Of a DNA stretch of 64,000 nucleotides, positions 17,941 to 27,074 are shown one piece after another. How positions within the stretch are numbered: position 1 is the stretch's first letter; every line of letters begins with the position of its first letter. The stretch spans positions 1-64,000 of the forward strand of contig PAKU01000009.1 in the NCBI GenBank assembly GCA_002706265.1, written 5' to 3'. Under the pieces are notes generated by a model that saw only the letters and a list, made by a program, of their open reading frames with translations, did no database searches and was not told the origin of the DNA. Position numbers and translations under genes: made by a program. The DNA comes from Polycyclovorans sp. Its GTDB lineage: Bacteria; Pseudomonadota; Gammaproteobacteria; Nevskiales; Nevskiaceae.

Positions 17941-19269
17941 ATGTTTGCAGCAGCCTGGGCCGATTTTCAGTTGAACGTGTGGTTGTATCTTTCGATGCCG
18001 ATCACCAGTGGTGTGGTCGGTTATGTGACCAACGTCATCGCCTTGAAGATGATGTTCCATCCGCTGGAGTTCGTCGGCATCAAGCCGCCGTATCTGGGCT
18101 GGCAGGGCATCGTCCCGCGCAAGGCCGGCAAGATGGCCAGCATCGCCTGCGACACCATCGTGCCGGGGCTGATCTCAGAGCGTGAAATCTTCGAGCGGCT
18201 GGACCCGCAGCGCATCGCCGAAGAAATTGAAGCGCCCATCGTGCAACTGGTCGATCAACTGCTCGAAGAGCTGATGGTCGAGTACGAGCCCACCCTGTGG
18301 GAGACGCTGCCGCTGTCGGCGCGCGCGCTGATCGCCCGCAGGGTGAAGAACGATGCGCCCGATGTGGTGGCCGCCGTGATGGAAGACTTCAGAGCGCACG
18401 TCGACACCATCTTCGACCTGAAAGACATGGTCGTGACCACGTTGATGCGCGACAAGTCGCTGATCAACAAGATTTTCCTCGAAACCGGAAAAACCGAGTT
18501 CATCTTCATCGAGCGGTCGGGATTTTTCTTCGGCTTCGTGTTCGGCATCGTGCAGATGATCGGCTGGACCTTCTTCAAGGCGCAGTGGCAGCTGCCGCTG
18601 TTCGGGTTGCTGGTGGGCTATGCCACCAACGTGATTGCGCTGCAGATGATCTTCCGCCCGCAGAAGCCGGTGCGCATTCTCGGGCTCGACATTCAGGGGC
18701 TGTTCTTCAAGCGACAGAAAGAGGTGTCACGCGATTACGGACGCTTGATTGCCGACGAGATTGTGACGCCCTCGAACATCATCGAATCGGTGCTGAAGGG
18801 GCCGTATGCCGATCGCGTGTTCAACATGATCTCCCGGCACGTGAAGAAGGTCATCGACGACCAGTCTGGCTTGGCACGCCCATTCGTGGCGTGGACCATC
18901 GGCACGCGGCGCTACATGGAGATCAAGACGGCCGCCGCCCGGCGCATCGTTGAGCACCTGCCCGACGCGACGCGCAAGATCGACAACTACGCACGGGAAG
19001 CCATGTCGATCGCATCGACCTTGTCGAGCCGCCTCGAGGTGCTGCCGGCCCCCGAATTCGAAGGCATGTTGCGACCCGCCTTCAAGGAAGACGAGTGGAT
19101 TCTGATCGCCGTCGGTGCCGCATTGGGGCTCATGGTCGGCTTCGGTCAATTGCTGCTGTTCTCGGTGCTCGGCAAGACGTCGGACGCCGCAGCCTCACCG
19201 GAGGCGCTGGGCGTGCTGCATGTGCTGGAGCCCCTGGCCGGGGTGCTTGGACAATGGCCCTGGGCCTGA
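17941..19269 (+). CDS. DUF445-family membrane protein
   Basis: The 442-residue protein has the two-part DUF445 architecture. PITSGVVGYVTNVIALKMMF (about 20-39) and the related LFGLLVGYATNVIALQMIF (about 220-238) are duplicated hydrophobic motifs. Each is followed by a helical domain, and a C-terminal membrane helix (about 385-410) closes the protein. The start at 17941 has a good AGGGGGAG site 6-7 bases upstream; the longer open frame before it overlaps the previous gene. The family's function is not established. It sits inside the putative 12.2-20.3 kb operon, and a short membrane protein follows 18 bases later. Confidence 0.8.
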   Translation: MFAAAWADFQLNVWLYLSMPITSGVVGYVTNVIALKMMFHPLEFVGIKPPYLGWQGIVPRKAGKMASIACDTIVPGLISEREIFERLDPQRIAEEIEAPIVQLVDQLLEELMVEYEPTLWETLPLSARALIARRVKNDAPDVVAAVMEDFRAHVDTIFDLKDMVVTTLMRDKSLINKIFLETGKTEFIFIERSGFFFGFVFGIVQMIGWTFFKAQWQLPLFGLLVGYATNVIALQMIFRPQKPVRILGLDIQGLFFKRQKEVSRDYGRLIADEIVTPSNIIESVLKGPYADRVFNMISRHVKKVIDDQSGLARPFVAWTIGTRRYMEIKTAAARRIVEHLPDATRKIDNYAREAMSIASTLSSRLEVLPAPEFEGMLRPAFKEDEWILIAVGAALGLMVGFGQLLLFSVLGKTSDAAASPEALGVLHVLEPLAGVLGQWPWA

Positions 19270-19287
19270 ATCGCGAGGGTTGAGCGC

Positions 19288-19491
19288 ATGGACCCGATCA
19301 TGGTGCTGCTGTTGCTGGTGTCGGCGCTGGTGGGCGGCGTGATCGGTGTCTGGCAGGCGCGGCGCAGGGTTCGGGCGCGGGTCAGGGCCCACATCGAAGC
19401 CGCCGTTGAGGCGCGCCTGGTCGAGCGCTTTGGTCCTCGCGGCGCACCATCGGACAAGGCCAAGCCCGCCGGCCGTCCGCCCGAGCAATGA
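19288..19491 (+). CDS. Small single-pass membrane protein
   Basis: The 67-residue protein has one N-terminal membrane helix (IMVLLLLVSALVGGVIGVW, about 4-22). A highly basic amphipathic stretch rich in Arg-Val repeats follows, with a Pro/Lys-rich tail. It is too short for a domain match. Its ATGA overlap with the LolA-like gene and short spacing to the DUF445 gene argue that it is a real, co-translated component. Role unknown. Confidence 0.6.
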   Translation: MDPIMVLLLLVSALVGGVIGVWQARRRVRARVRAHIEAAVEARLVERFGPRGAPSDKAKPAGRPPEQ

Positions 19492-20318
19492 GCTGCGCAG
19501 CGCGGGTCTGGGTGCCCCTGATGCTGGGGTGTCTGCTGGGGTGCCTGCTGGGGTGCAGCGGCGCTGTTGCGCAAAGCGGCAGCGCCGAGGCGGTGGCCGA
19601 ATGTCTTCGTGACAACGTGCCGCCTGCGTGGGGCGCGCAGATCGAGGTGCGGCTGCGCCAGCCGGACGGCAGCCAGGAGGTGCGTCGCCTGGCCTACGCG
19701 ACGCGTGAGCGCGGTCGCGAGCCGCTCAGCGATCACTGGGTGCGCATGCGCGCGCCAGACGCGCTGGCGGGGGTGGTGCACCTGTTCCGGCAAACCGAGT
19801 CGTCGTGGTCGCGCTGGAGTTACCTGCCGGCGCTGGATCGCGTTAGTCAGGTCAAGGGGCAGGGCAGCTCGTCGGCAGCACTCGAAGAGATCGTGGGCGT
19901 GCGCGATCTGGACGCGCTGATGCGGTGGTCTGAGGGGGCGACCCTTCAACTGGCCGCGCCGCGCGAGGAGGGCGGTCGCCAGGTGCGGTCCATCAACGCC
20001 ACGCGCCGGGTCGGAACGGGGGCCTCGGCGGGCTTCGAGCGAATGCGCGGCCTGATGGACGTCGAGCGCTGCGTGCTGCTGCAGGGCGAATGGCGTGACG
20101 CCGAAAACCGCAAGACGCGCAGCCTGTCGGTCGTGCCCGCCAGCCTGCGTCGGTACGGCGACCATTGGGTGCCGCAGCGCATCGACGTGCAGCAGTCCGA
20201 CGGGGTGACGGCGCAGGTGCATCTCACGCATGTCGTGATCGCGCCGAAGATTCCGCGAGGGCTGTTTGATCCCGACGGATTTCATCAAGTGATGCCGGCT
20301 GCGCTGGGGCTGGAGTAA
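19488..20318 (+). CDS. LolA-like outer-membrane lipoprotein-sorting protein
   Basis: The 276-residue protein starts with a lipoprotein-type signal (LGCLLGCLLGC, about 13-23) in which the LxGC unit is repeated three times. The body fits the LolA-like fold of 'outer membrane lipoprotein-sorting' proteins: RLAYATRERG, VRMRAPDALAGVVHLFRQ, the signature WSYLPALDRVSQVKG, and the late VPQRIDVQQSDG and GLFDPDGFH strands. Such proteins usually accompany MMPL/RND exporters as hydrophobic-substrate carriers. It closes the eight-gene train starting with the DUF1302 barrel. No terminator in the plus direction is obvious after it. Confidence 0.65.
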   Translation: MSCAARVWVPLMLGCLLGCLLGCSGAVAQSGSAEAVAECLRDNVPPAWGAQIEVRLRQPDGSQEVRRLAYATRERGREPLSDHWVRMRAPDALAGVVHLFRQTESSWSRWSYLPALDRVSQVKGQGSSSAALEEIVGVRDLDALMRWSEGATLQLAAPREEGGRQVRSINATRRVGTGASAGFERMRGLMDVERCVLLQGEWRDAENRKTRSLSVVPASLRRYGDHWVPQRIDVQQSDGVTAQVHLTHVVIAPKIPRGLFDPDGFHQVMPAALGLE

Positions 20319-20331
20319 GGGCTTGCAGGCA

Positions 20332-20354
20332 TAAAAACGGGCCTTGCGGCCCGT
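20332..20354 (-). terminator. Terminator for the acyl-CoA dehydrogenase gene
   Basis: Read on the minus strand, ACGGGCC and GGCCCGT form a seven-pair stem with a four-base loop, followed by TTTTTAT. It lies 113 bases past the stop of the minus-strand acyl-CoA dehydrogenase gene. The stem could also hinder plus-strand transcription but lacks a T run in that direction. Confidence 0.75.
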
Positions 20355-20466
20355 AAGTGCGTCCCCCCCGGAAAGAACGCCTCCCCGCACCTGTGTCGAT
20401 GCATTGGGAGCCCCGATCGCGCTGCTCTGCGGCAGCGTTCATGCAGCCCGTCAGTCGTGTGTGGCC

Positions 20467-21633
<1,167 letters not shown>

Positions 21634-21726
21634 TACGACGTCTCGGTCAGCGTTTACCAAGCCTGGAGCTTATATCGGCAGAGGCATGAATGCGTCAATC
21701 AGGCCGACGTGCAGACGACACGGTAA

Positions 21727-22569
21727 TCACTCTTGTTGGGGTGCCGTCGCCGCCGCCGTCGCCGTAGCGGGCGGCGGCGGCCAGTGCAAGGTCAGGGCGA
21801 ACAGGGTCGGCCACGATTTGCCGGTCACCAGCAGGTGGCGGGTGTCGGCGCGCCAGGCGATGCCATTGAGCACGTGATCTCGGCGTGACCATCCTGGCGG
21901 TCGCTCGAACTGGGCGCGCAGCGCGCCCAGTTCGAGGCGGCCGACCACCGCGCCGCCTTCCGGCTCGATGATCACGATGTCGTCCTCACCGAAGCGGTTG
22001 GCGAAGATCAGTCCGTCGATCCACTCCAGTTCGTTGAGCAGGCCCACGGGTTGCCCGCCTTCGCGCACCATCACACGGCCGATGATCTGCCCGTCTTCGG
22101 GCGACAGTTCGTAGAGCGTGGCGCTGCCATCGGTCATCCACAGCCGTTTGCCGTCGCCCGTCAGGCCCCAGCCTTGGGTGGTCAGCGCAAAGCGGGCAAG
22201 CGGTTGCAGATCGAGTGTGTAGATCAGCCCCACGCCTTCGCGCCAGGTGAGTTGCAGAATGCGCTGCCCATGCACGGTGATGCCCTCGCCGAACAGGCGG
22301 GCGTCCAGCGCGCGATGCCGGATCGTCTCGCCGGTTTCCAGCGTCTTGATGTACAGCCCTGACTGTCCATAAAGGCCGGTGCTTTCAATCAAATGCCCTT
22401 GGTGCCAGATCAATCCTTGCGTGAAATGACGGGGCTCATGCGGATACTCGGCAGCGATTTCATAGGCCCAGGTGGGCGCTCGGGCGGCAGTCGAAACGGA
22501 CGTTTCCGCGTGGCCGGCAAGCGTGCAGAGTGCGGCCCAAAGTCCCAAAAGCCAGCGGCATTTTTGCAT
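21727..22569 (-). CDS. Glutaminyl-peptide cyclotransferase, plant/bacterial type
   Basis: The 280-residue protein has a signal peptide (to about residue 22) and a five-bladed propeller of the glutamine cyclotransferase family. Characteristic segments are PHEPRHFTQGLIW, ESTGLYGQSGLY, GEGITVHGQRILQLTWREG, WGLTGDGKRLWMTDGS, LNELEWIDGLIFANRF and LNGIAW. It converts N-terminal Gln to pyroglutamate in exported peptides. The ATG at 22569 follows a GGATGA-like site; upstream in-frame sequence lacks export features. The C-terminus is Pro/Ala-rich. It is divergent from the histone-like gene. Confidence 0.85.
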   Translation of the reverse strand: MQKCRWLLGLWAALCTLAGHAETSVSTAARAPTWAYEIAAEYPHEPRHFTQGLIWHQGHLIESTGLYGQSGLYIKTLETGETIRHRALDARLFGEGITVHGQRILQLTWREGVGLIYTLDLQPLARFALTTQGWGLTGDGKRLWMTDGSATLYELSPEDGQIIGRVMVREGGQPVGLLNELEWIDGLIFANRFGEDDIVIIEPEGGAVVGRLELGALRAQFERPPGWSRRDHVLNGIAWRADTRHLLVTGKSWPTLFALTLHWPPPPATATAAATAPQQE

Positions 22570-22779
22570 CGCTATTTCATCCGGGTTGCAATTTGTCTCG
22601 CCGCTCAGTAGAACACGGACATCGCCGTGAACGATGTGCAGCATCCACGATGCGTCGAGTATCGGACTGGCGATTGCGACGGGAGGGTTTCAGGGAATAC
22701 CGGCGAGAACACTCGTCTCCCGAATGCCCGATTGCATGGCCGGTATCGATCGAGTCCTTCACTTCGGGGAAACATAGAA

Positions 22780-23367
22780 ATGGCAACGACAAGCGTCAAG
22801 AAAAAGGCGGCTCCGGCGGCTTCAAGAAATACCGCGACCAAGAAGCCGGCAACCAAGGCCGCCAGCAAGCCCAAAGCGGCCGCCGCCAAACCCGCCGCGA
22901 AGCCCGCGGTCAAAAAGACCGCTGCAAAGGCCAAGCCTGTGGCCAAGAAGGCGACGGCCAAAGCCAAGGCCGTGAGCCAGAAAGCGACCACGGCCAAGGA
23001 CTCGGCGACGGCCAAGGTCGAAGCCAAGGCGAACAAGGCGGTGGCGTCCGCCAAGTCCACCGCTGCCAAGGCCAAGACGCAGCAGGCCGATGCCGTAAGC
23101 AAGGCAAAGAAGAAGGCGGTTGATCTGAAAACCGCAGCCGAGCATGCCGTGGCCGATGCGGTGCTCGATGCCCGGGCGGCCGCGACCGACTTTGCCGACT
23201 CTGCCAAGGCAAAGGTCAAGTCGGCCCAGGCGTCGTCAAAGGCCAAATCGAAGAAGACCCGCACCAAGGTGAAAAACGCCGTCAGCGATGCCTTTGACAG
23301 CGCCAAGAAGGTGGCCGACACCGCGAAGAAAAAGGTCGGCAAGGTGCTGTCGAAAAAGAAGAAGTGA
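22780..23367 (+). CDS. Histone H1-like Lys/Ala-rich DNA-binding protein
   Basis: The 195-residue protein is composed almost entirely of Lys, Ala, Thr, Val and Pro. Its first half consists of KPA/AKAK repeats like the C-terminal tail of eukaryotic H1 and of bacterial AlgP and Hc1/Hc2-like proteins. Its second half is an Ala-rich helix with heptad-like VADAVLDARAAATDFADSA. It probably binds DNA or polyanions non-specifically. The ATG at 22780 has GGGGA upstream. Upstream codons in the same frame are unlike this composition. A strong terminator follows. The phasin-like helical half leaves a granule-associated role possible. Confidence 0.7.
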   Translation: MATTSVKKKAAPAASRNTATKKPATKAASKPKAAAAKPAAKPAVKKTAAKAKPVAKKATAKAKAVSQKATTAKDSATAKVEAKANKAVASAKSTAAKAKTQQADAVSKAKKKAVDLKTAAEHAVADAVLDARAAATDFADSAKAKVKSAQASSKAKSKKTRTKVKNAVSDAFDSAKKVADTAKKKVGKVLSKKKK

Positions 23368-23397
23368 CGCTGCGGCGTCGCCGCAATAAGCGCGTGG

Positions 23398-23427
23398 AAA
23401 GGGCGGCTACACTGGCCGCCCTTTTTT
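23398..23427 (+). terminator. Rho-independent terminator after histone-like gene
   Basis: AAAGGGCGGC pairs with GCCGCCCTTT around a loop of seven bases and runs into six T residues. It lies 31 bases after the histone-like stop and just before yicC. Confidence 0.9.
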
Positions 23428-23440
23428 GTGAGTGTCTTCC

Positions 23441-24307
23441 ATGATCCGCAGCATGACGGGCTATGCCCGACTTGAGACGCAGAACGACGAAGGCCGCATC
23501 GTCTGGGAGATGCGTGCCGTCAACCATCGCTATCTCGATCTGAGTTTCAAGCTGCCGGATGATTTTCGGGTGCTGGAAGCCGACATTCGCGCTGCCGTGG
23601 CGCCGGCGATCTCGCGGGGCAAGGTCGAGATCAGCCTGCGCTATGCCCGCGAGGGCGCGGCAGCCAGCACGCTGAACATCGACCGCGCGCGGCTCGATGA
23701 AGTGCAACAGGCGCTGGACGTGGTGGGCGCGCAGCTGGGCGCCAGTGCGGTACCGGATCCGCTGCGCATCCTGCAGTTTCCGGGCGTCGTGCGCGCCGAG
23801 CAGCCCGACTTCACGGCACTGATCGACCTCGCCCGTGACGGGCTGGATGCGCTGCTCAAGGACTTCAACGCCACCCGTGAGCGCGAAGGCGAACGTCTGG
23901 GGACTTTCCTCACCGAGCGTGCCGAAGCCTTGCAGGCCGCGGCACATGCGGTGCGCGAACGTTACCCGCAGGTGCGTGACAGTTGGCTGGAACGCCTGCG
24001 CAGCCGCTGCCAGGAGCTGGGGGTCGAAGTCGAGCCTGCCCGTCTGGCGCAGGAGTTGGCCCTGGCCGCGACCCGGCTGGATGTGGAAGAAGAACTGTCG
24101 CGGCTGGAGGCGCATCTGGCCGAGTTGCGCAAGGTGATCAAGCGCCGCGAGGCCGTGGGTCGCCGCCTCGATTTTCTGATGCAAGAGCTCAACCGCGAGG
24201 CCAACACCTTGTCATCGAAAAGCCAGGACGCCGAAATGACGCGCCACGGTGTCGACATGAAGGTGCTGATTGAACAGATGCGCGAACAAGTGCAGAACGT
24301 GGAGTAA
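23441..24307 (+). CDS. yicC: YicC-family endoribonuclease
   Basis: The 288-residue protein begins with the family signature MIRSMTGYARLE and continues with EMRAVNHRYLDLSFKLP. It ends in the C-terminal domain segment KRREAVGRRLDFLMQELNREANTLSSKSQD, here given in overlapping parts. YicC proteins are hexameric endoribonucleases that act on RNA substrates, including some small RNAs. GTG at 23432 would add three residues; the ATG matches the family start. yicC often neighbours gmk; here two extra genes separate them (a WYL regulator and a HIRAN protein), probably a later insertion. Confidence 0.92.
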   Translation: MIRSMTGYARLETQNDEGRIVWEMRAVNHRYLDLSFKLPDDFRVLEADIRAAVAPAISRGKVEISLRYAREGAAASTLNIDRARLDEVQQALDVVGAQLGASAVPDPLRILQFPGVVRAEQPDFTALIDLARDGLDALLKDFNATREREGERLGTFLTERAEALQAAAHAVRERYPQVRDSWLERLRSRCQELGVEVEPARLAQELALAATRLDVEEELSRLEAHLAELRKVIKRREAVGRRLDFLMQELNREANTLSSKSQDAEMTRHGVDMKVLIEQMREQVQNVE

Positions 24308-24389
24308 CCCGACCCTGAGCGCCGCCGCCCCGGCGCGGCCGTTGGTGGCGCCGTGTCGTTCGGGGTCTGATACGGACTAAGGTGAGGCG

Positions 24390-25355
24390 ATGAATTTCTT
24401 TGATCGGGTCCAGCAACTGCACGCCTTGCTGCGGGATCGCCGATCACCGATCAGTGGCCAGCAGCTGCAGGACGAACTGGAATGCTCGCGCGCCACCCTG
24501 CACCGGCTCATCGCCAAGCTGCGTGACGAGTTGGGCGCGCCCATCATCTACGTGCGCGAACCCCCGGGCTACCGCTATCGCAGCGATGCCAACTTCGAGC
24601 TGCCGGGCCTGTGGTTCACCCCCCACGAGCTGGTTGCGCTGCTGACCATCGAGCGGGTTCTGGCCGAAACCGGGCCGGGCTGGCTGGGTGAGCAGCTCAG
24701 CCCGCTGCGCGACAAGGTGCGCAACCTGCTCGCCGACGAGACGGCGGGCCTGCCGGACTGGAGCGATCGATTGCGCCTGCTGAGCCAGGCGGCGCGACCT
24801 GCGGGGCCGTCGTTTGCCACCGTGGCGTCGGCGCTGGCGCGGCGCAAGCGGCTCAAGGTGCGGTACCGCGCCCGCAGCCGCCAGGACGCGCGCAGCGAGC
24901 GCGAGCTGTCGCCGCAGCGACTCACCCGTTATCGCGACAACTGGTACCTCGACGCCTGGTGCCATTGGCGCGAAGGTCTGCGCTCGTTTTCGCTGGACCG
25001 CATTGACGTGGCCGAGCTGATCGACACGCCGGCACTGGACTGCACGCCCGCCGATCTGGATGCGGCACTCGCCGCCGGTTACGGCATTTTTGCCGGGCCG
25101 GCGCGGGAGGTGGCCGAGCTGGTCTTCTCCGCAGAGGCCGCGCGCTGGGTGTCGGCCGAGCAATGGCATCCCGATCAATCCTTCGAGTGGTTGCCGGGCG
25201 GGCGTTACCGCCTGCGGGTGCCGTACGCGCGCTCCGAGGAACTGGTCGCCGACCTGATGCGCCACGGTGCCGCCGTCGAAGTGCTGGGCCCGCCCGCGCT
25301 GCGGGCTGCGGTGGCCCGCGCGCTCAAGGGGGCCGCACAGATCTACGAAACCTGA
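24390..25355 (+). CDS. WYL-domain transcriptional regulator (YafY family)
   Basis: The 321-residue protein has an N-terminal HTH_11-type helix-turn-helix (about 5-60; LLRDRRSPISGQQLQDEL, CSRATLHRLIAKL). A WYL domain follows (about 140-220) with the NWYLDAWCHWREGLRSFSLDRI signature, seen as NWYLDAW and RSFSLDRID, then a C-terminal WCX-type extension. WYL proteins sense ligands such as nucleotides or nucleic acids and frequently regulate DNA damage or defence loci. Its downstream neighbour encodes a HIRAN protein 78 bases later, a possible target. Confidence 0.88.
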   Translation: MNFFDRVQQLHALLRDRRSPISGQQLQDELECSRATLHRLIAKLRDELGAPIIYVREPPGYRYRSDANFELPGLWFTPHELVALLTIERVLAETGPGWLGEQLSPLRDKVRNLLADETAGLPDWSDRLRLLSQAARPAGPSFATVASALARRKRLKVRYRARSRQDARSERELSPQRLTRYRDNWYLDAWCHWREGLRSFSLDRIDVAELIDTPALDCTPADLDAALAAGYGIFAGPAREVAELVFSAEAARWVSAEQWHPDQSFEWLPGGRYRLRVPYARSEELVADLMRHGAAVEVLGPPALRAAVARALKGAAQIYET

Positions 25356-25433
25356 GCGGGCCGGGCGGGCACCGTCTCACGAAATGAGACAGCGCCTGTC
25401 TAGGGTGACAACCGGGTCCTTCAGGAGCGTGTC

Positions 25434-25886
25434 ATGTCCTCTCAATCTGTCGTTGGTTCAGTGGTTCTTTCCGGCGTCGGTCTCAGCCGGCGCAGCCTGC
25501 GGCCCCTGCTGGGGTGGGCGCTGGCGGGGGCCAGCCTCGTGGCCTGTGCGGCCCCCGAGTCGAACCCGCCCGGGGAGGTGCCCATCGTGCTGCGCGACGT
25601 TGCCGCCTACTCCGGCCAGAGCCTGATTCACGCCATGCGCGCCGGCGACGCGGTGCGGTTGGAGGCCGATCCCCGGCATCCGTTCGAGCCCAACGCCGTG
25701 GCCGCCTACTGGGGTTCGTTCAAGCTGGGCTATCTGCCGCGCGAGGCCACCGCCCGGCTGGGCTGCCCGCCGGTGTGCCGGGTGGGCGACGAGCTGCCGA
25801 TGGGGCGCATCGTCACCGCCGCATCGGGCGCCATTTCGGTCACCATCGTGATGCCGCCCTGGACCGTGGCGCGCATGGGTGAGTGA
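25434..25886 (+). CDS. Exported HIRAN-domain protein
   Basis: The 150-residue protein has an N-terminal hydrophobic export signal with a lipobox-like end (LAGASLVACAAP, Cys about 38). A HIRAN-type core follows: AGDAVRLEADPRHPFEPNAVAAYW, GSFKLGYLPREATARL, and a closing strand ISVTIVM. HIRAN domains bind single-stranded or damaged DNA ends and occur mainly in cytoplasmic helicases and nucleases, so a secreted or lipidated version is unusual. It lies directly after the WYL regulator and before gmk. It could be a stress-response component; the substrate is unknown. Confidence 0.7.
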   Translation: MSSQSVVGSVVLSGVGLSRRSLRPLLGWALAGASLVACAAPESNPPGEVPIVLRDVAAYSGQSLIHAMRAGDAVRLEADPRHPFEPNAVAAYWGSFKLGYLPREATARLGCPPVCRVGDELPMGRIVTAASGAISVTIVMPPWTVARMGE

Positions 25887-26003
25887 TGCGCGGCCATCGC
25901 CATCGCGACCACCATCGCGGCGCCCGCCGGGCGGCCCCGGATTCGGCTTTGAATGATTGCGCCGCTATGCTGTCGCCCTCGTTACGGTCGGAGGTCGATT
26001 GGC

Positions 26004-26651
26004 TTGGAACAGTCCACAGCGCAGGGCATACAGGGGTCGCTGGTCGTGGTGTCGGCGCCCAGTGGCGGCGGCAAGACCAGCCTGACGCGCGCGCTGCTGC
26101 CGTGGTTGGCCGCACGCGGCGTCGCGGCCGAAATCTCGGTGTCGTACACCACCCGCGCCCCACGCGCCGGTGAGATTCCTGGCGAGCACTATCACTTCAT
26201 CACCGCCGAGGCCTTCGCCCAGCGGGTGGACGCGGGCGGCTTTCTCGAACATGCCGAGGTCTTCGGCCGCCATTACGGCACGGCGCGGGATGTGACCGAG
26301 GCGCGCTGCGCGGCGGGCGTTGACGTGATTCTCGACATCGACTGGCAGGGCCTGCGGCAGGTGCGCCTGCACCGCGAGGACGTGGCATCGGTGTTCATTC
26401 TGCCGCCGTCGGTCGAGGTGCTGGCCGAGCGCCTGCGCGGGCGCGGGCAGGACAGCGAACAGGTGATCGCCGATCGCATGGCGGCGGCGCGCGCCGAAAT
26501 GCGGCATTACGACGAATACGAGCACGTGATCATCAATGACGACTTCAATGTGGCACTTGAAGCGCTGGGCGCGATCTTTCTGGCCCGGCGCCAGCGCCAG
26601 CGCACGCAAAGCCAGCAGCACGCCGAGCTGATCAAGCGCCTGCTGGGCTGA
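26004..26651 (+). CDS. gmk: Guanylate kinase
   Basis: The 215-residue enzyme phosphorylates GMP to GDP. It has the P-loop [10 protein letters not shown], the GMP-binding [19 protein letters not shown] stretch and [14 protein letters not shown], and the lid region with ILPPS and [18 protein letters not shown] chose the TTG at 26004 because GGAGG lies nine bases upstream and the protein then has family length. A longer frame from 25953 has a poorer context. It heads the conserved gmk-rpoZ-spoT block. Confidence 0.92.
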   Translation: MEQSTAQGIQGSLVVVSAPSGGGKTSLTRALLPWLAARGVAAEISVSYTTRAPRAGEIPGEHYHFITAEAFAQRVDAGGFLEHAEVFGRHYGTARDVTEARCAAGVDVILDIDWQGLRQVRLHREDVASVFILPPSVEVLAERLRGRGQDSEQVIADRMAAARAEMRHYDEYEHVIINDDFNVALEALGAIFLARRQRQRTQSQQHAELIKRLLG

Positions 26652-26739
26652 GCGAGCCCACGCGCCCGGGTGGCGCTTCCCTGCCGGCTTTGCGGCTGAT
26701 AGACTCGCGTGCTTGTTTTTTGACGCACCAAGGATTCCG

Positions 26740-27003
26740 ATGGCCCGCGTAACCGTAGAAGATTGTCTGGACAAGGTTCCCAACCAGTTCGACCTGACCC
26801 TGATCGCCGCCAAGCGCGCGCGCCAGCTCGCCCGCGGCGCCGATTCGCGCCTGCCCTGGGGCAACCACAAGTCGACGGTGTTGTCGCTGCGCGAAATCGC
26901 CGAAGGTCTGACCGATCGCGGCGTGCTGGAAGAAGCCGAGCTGCCCGCCGTGCAGCAGCCGAAGATGGAACTGGAAGCGCTGGACCCGTCTTTCGACGCC
27001 TGA
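26740..27003 (+). CDS. rpoZ: RNA polymerase omega subunit
   Basis: The 87-residue protein begins [19 protein letters not shown] and has the conserved [14 protein letters not shown] helix, which clasps the beta-prime C-terminus, followed by [15 protein letters not shown]. The ATG at 26740 matches the family start. It lies 88 bases after gmk and is followed by its own terminator. Confidence 0.95.
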   Translation: MARVTVEDCLDKVPNQFDLTLIAAKRARQLARGADSRLPWGNHKSTVLSLREIAEGLTDRGVLEEAELPAVQQPKMELEALDPSFDA

Positions 27004-27021
27004 GTCGATCGCGTTTCAGCC

Positions 27022-27048
27022 AAAGCCCGCACCCTGCGGGCTTTTTTG
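27022..27048 (+). terminator. Rho-independent terminator between rpoZ and spoT
   Basis: AAGCCCGC pairs with GCGGGCTT around a five-base loop and is followed by a T run. It lies 19 bases after the rpoZ stop and 27 before the spoT start, so read-through or an internal promoter must serve spoT. Confidence 0.9.
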
Positions 27049-27074
27049 TGTCCGCGCGCTTCTATACTTCAGGC

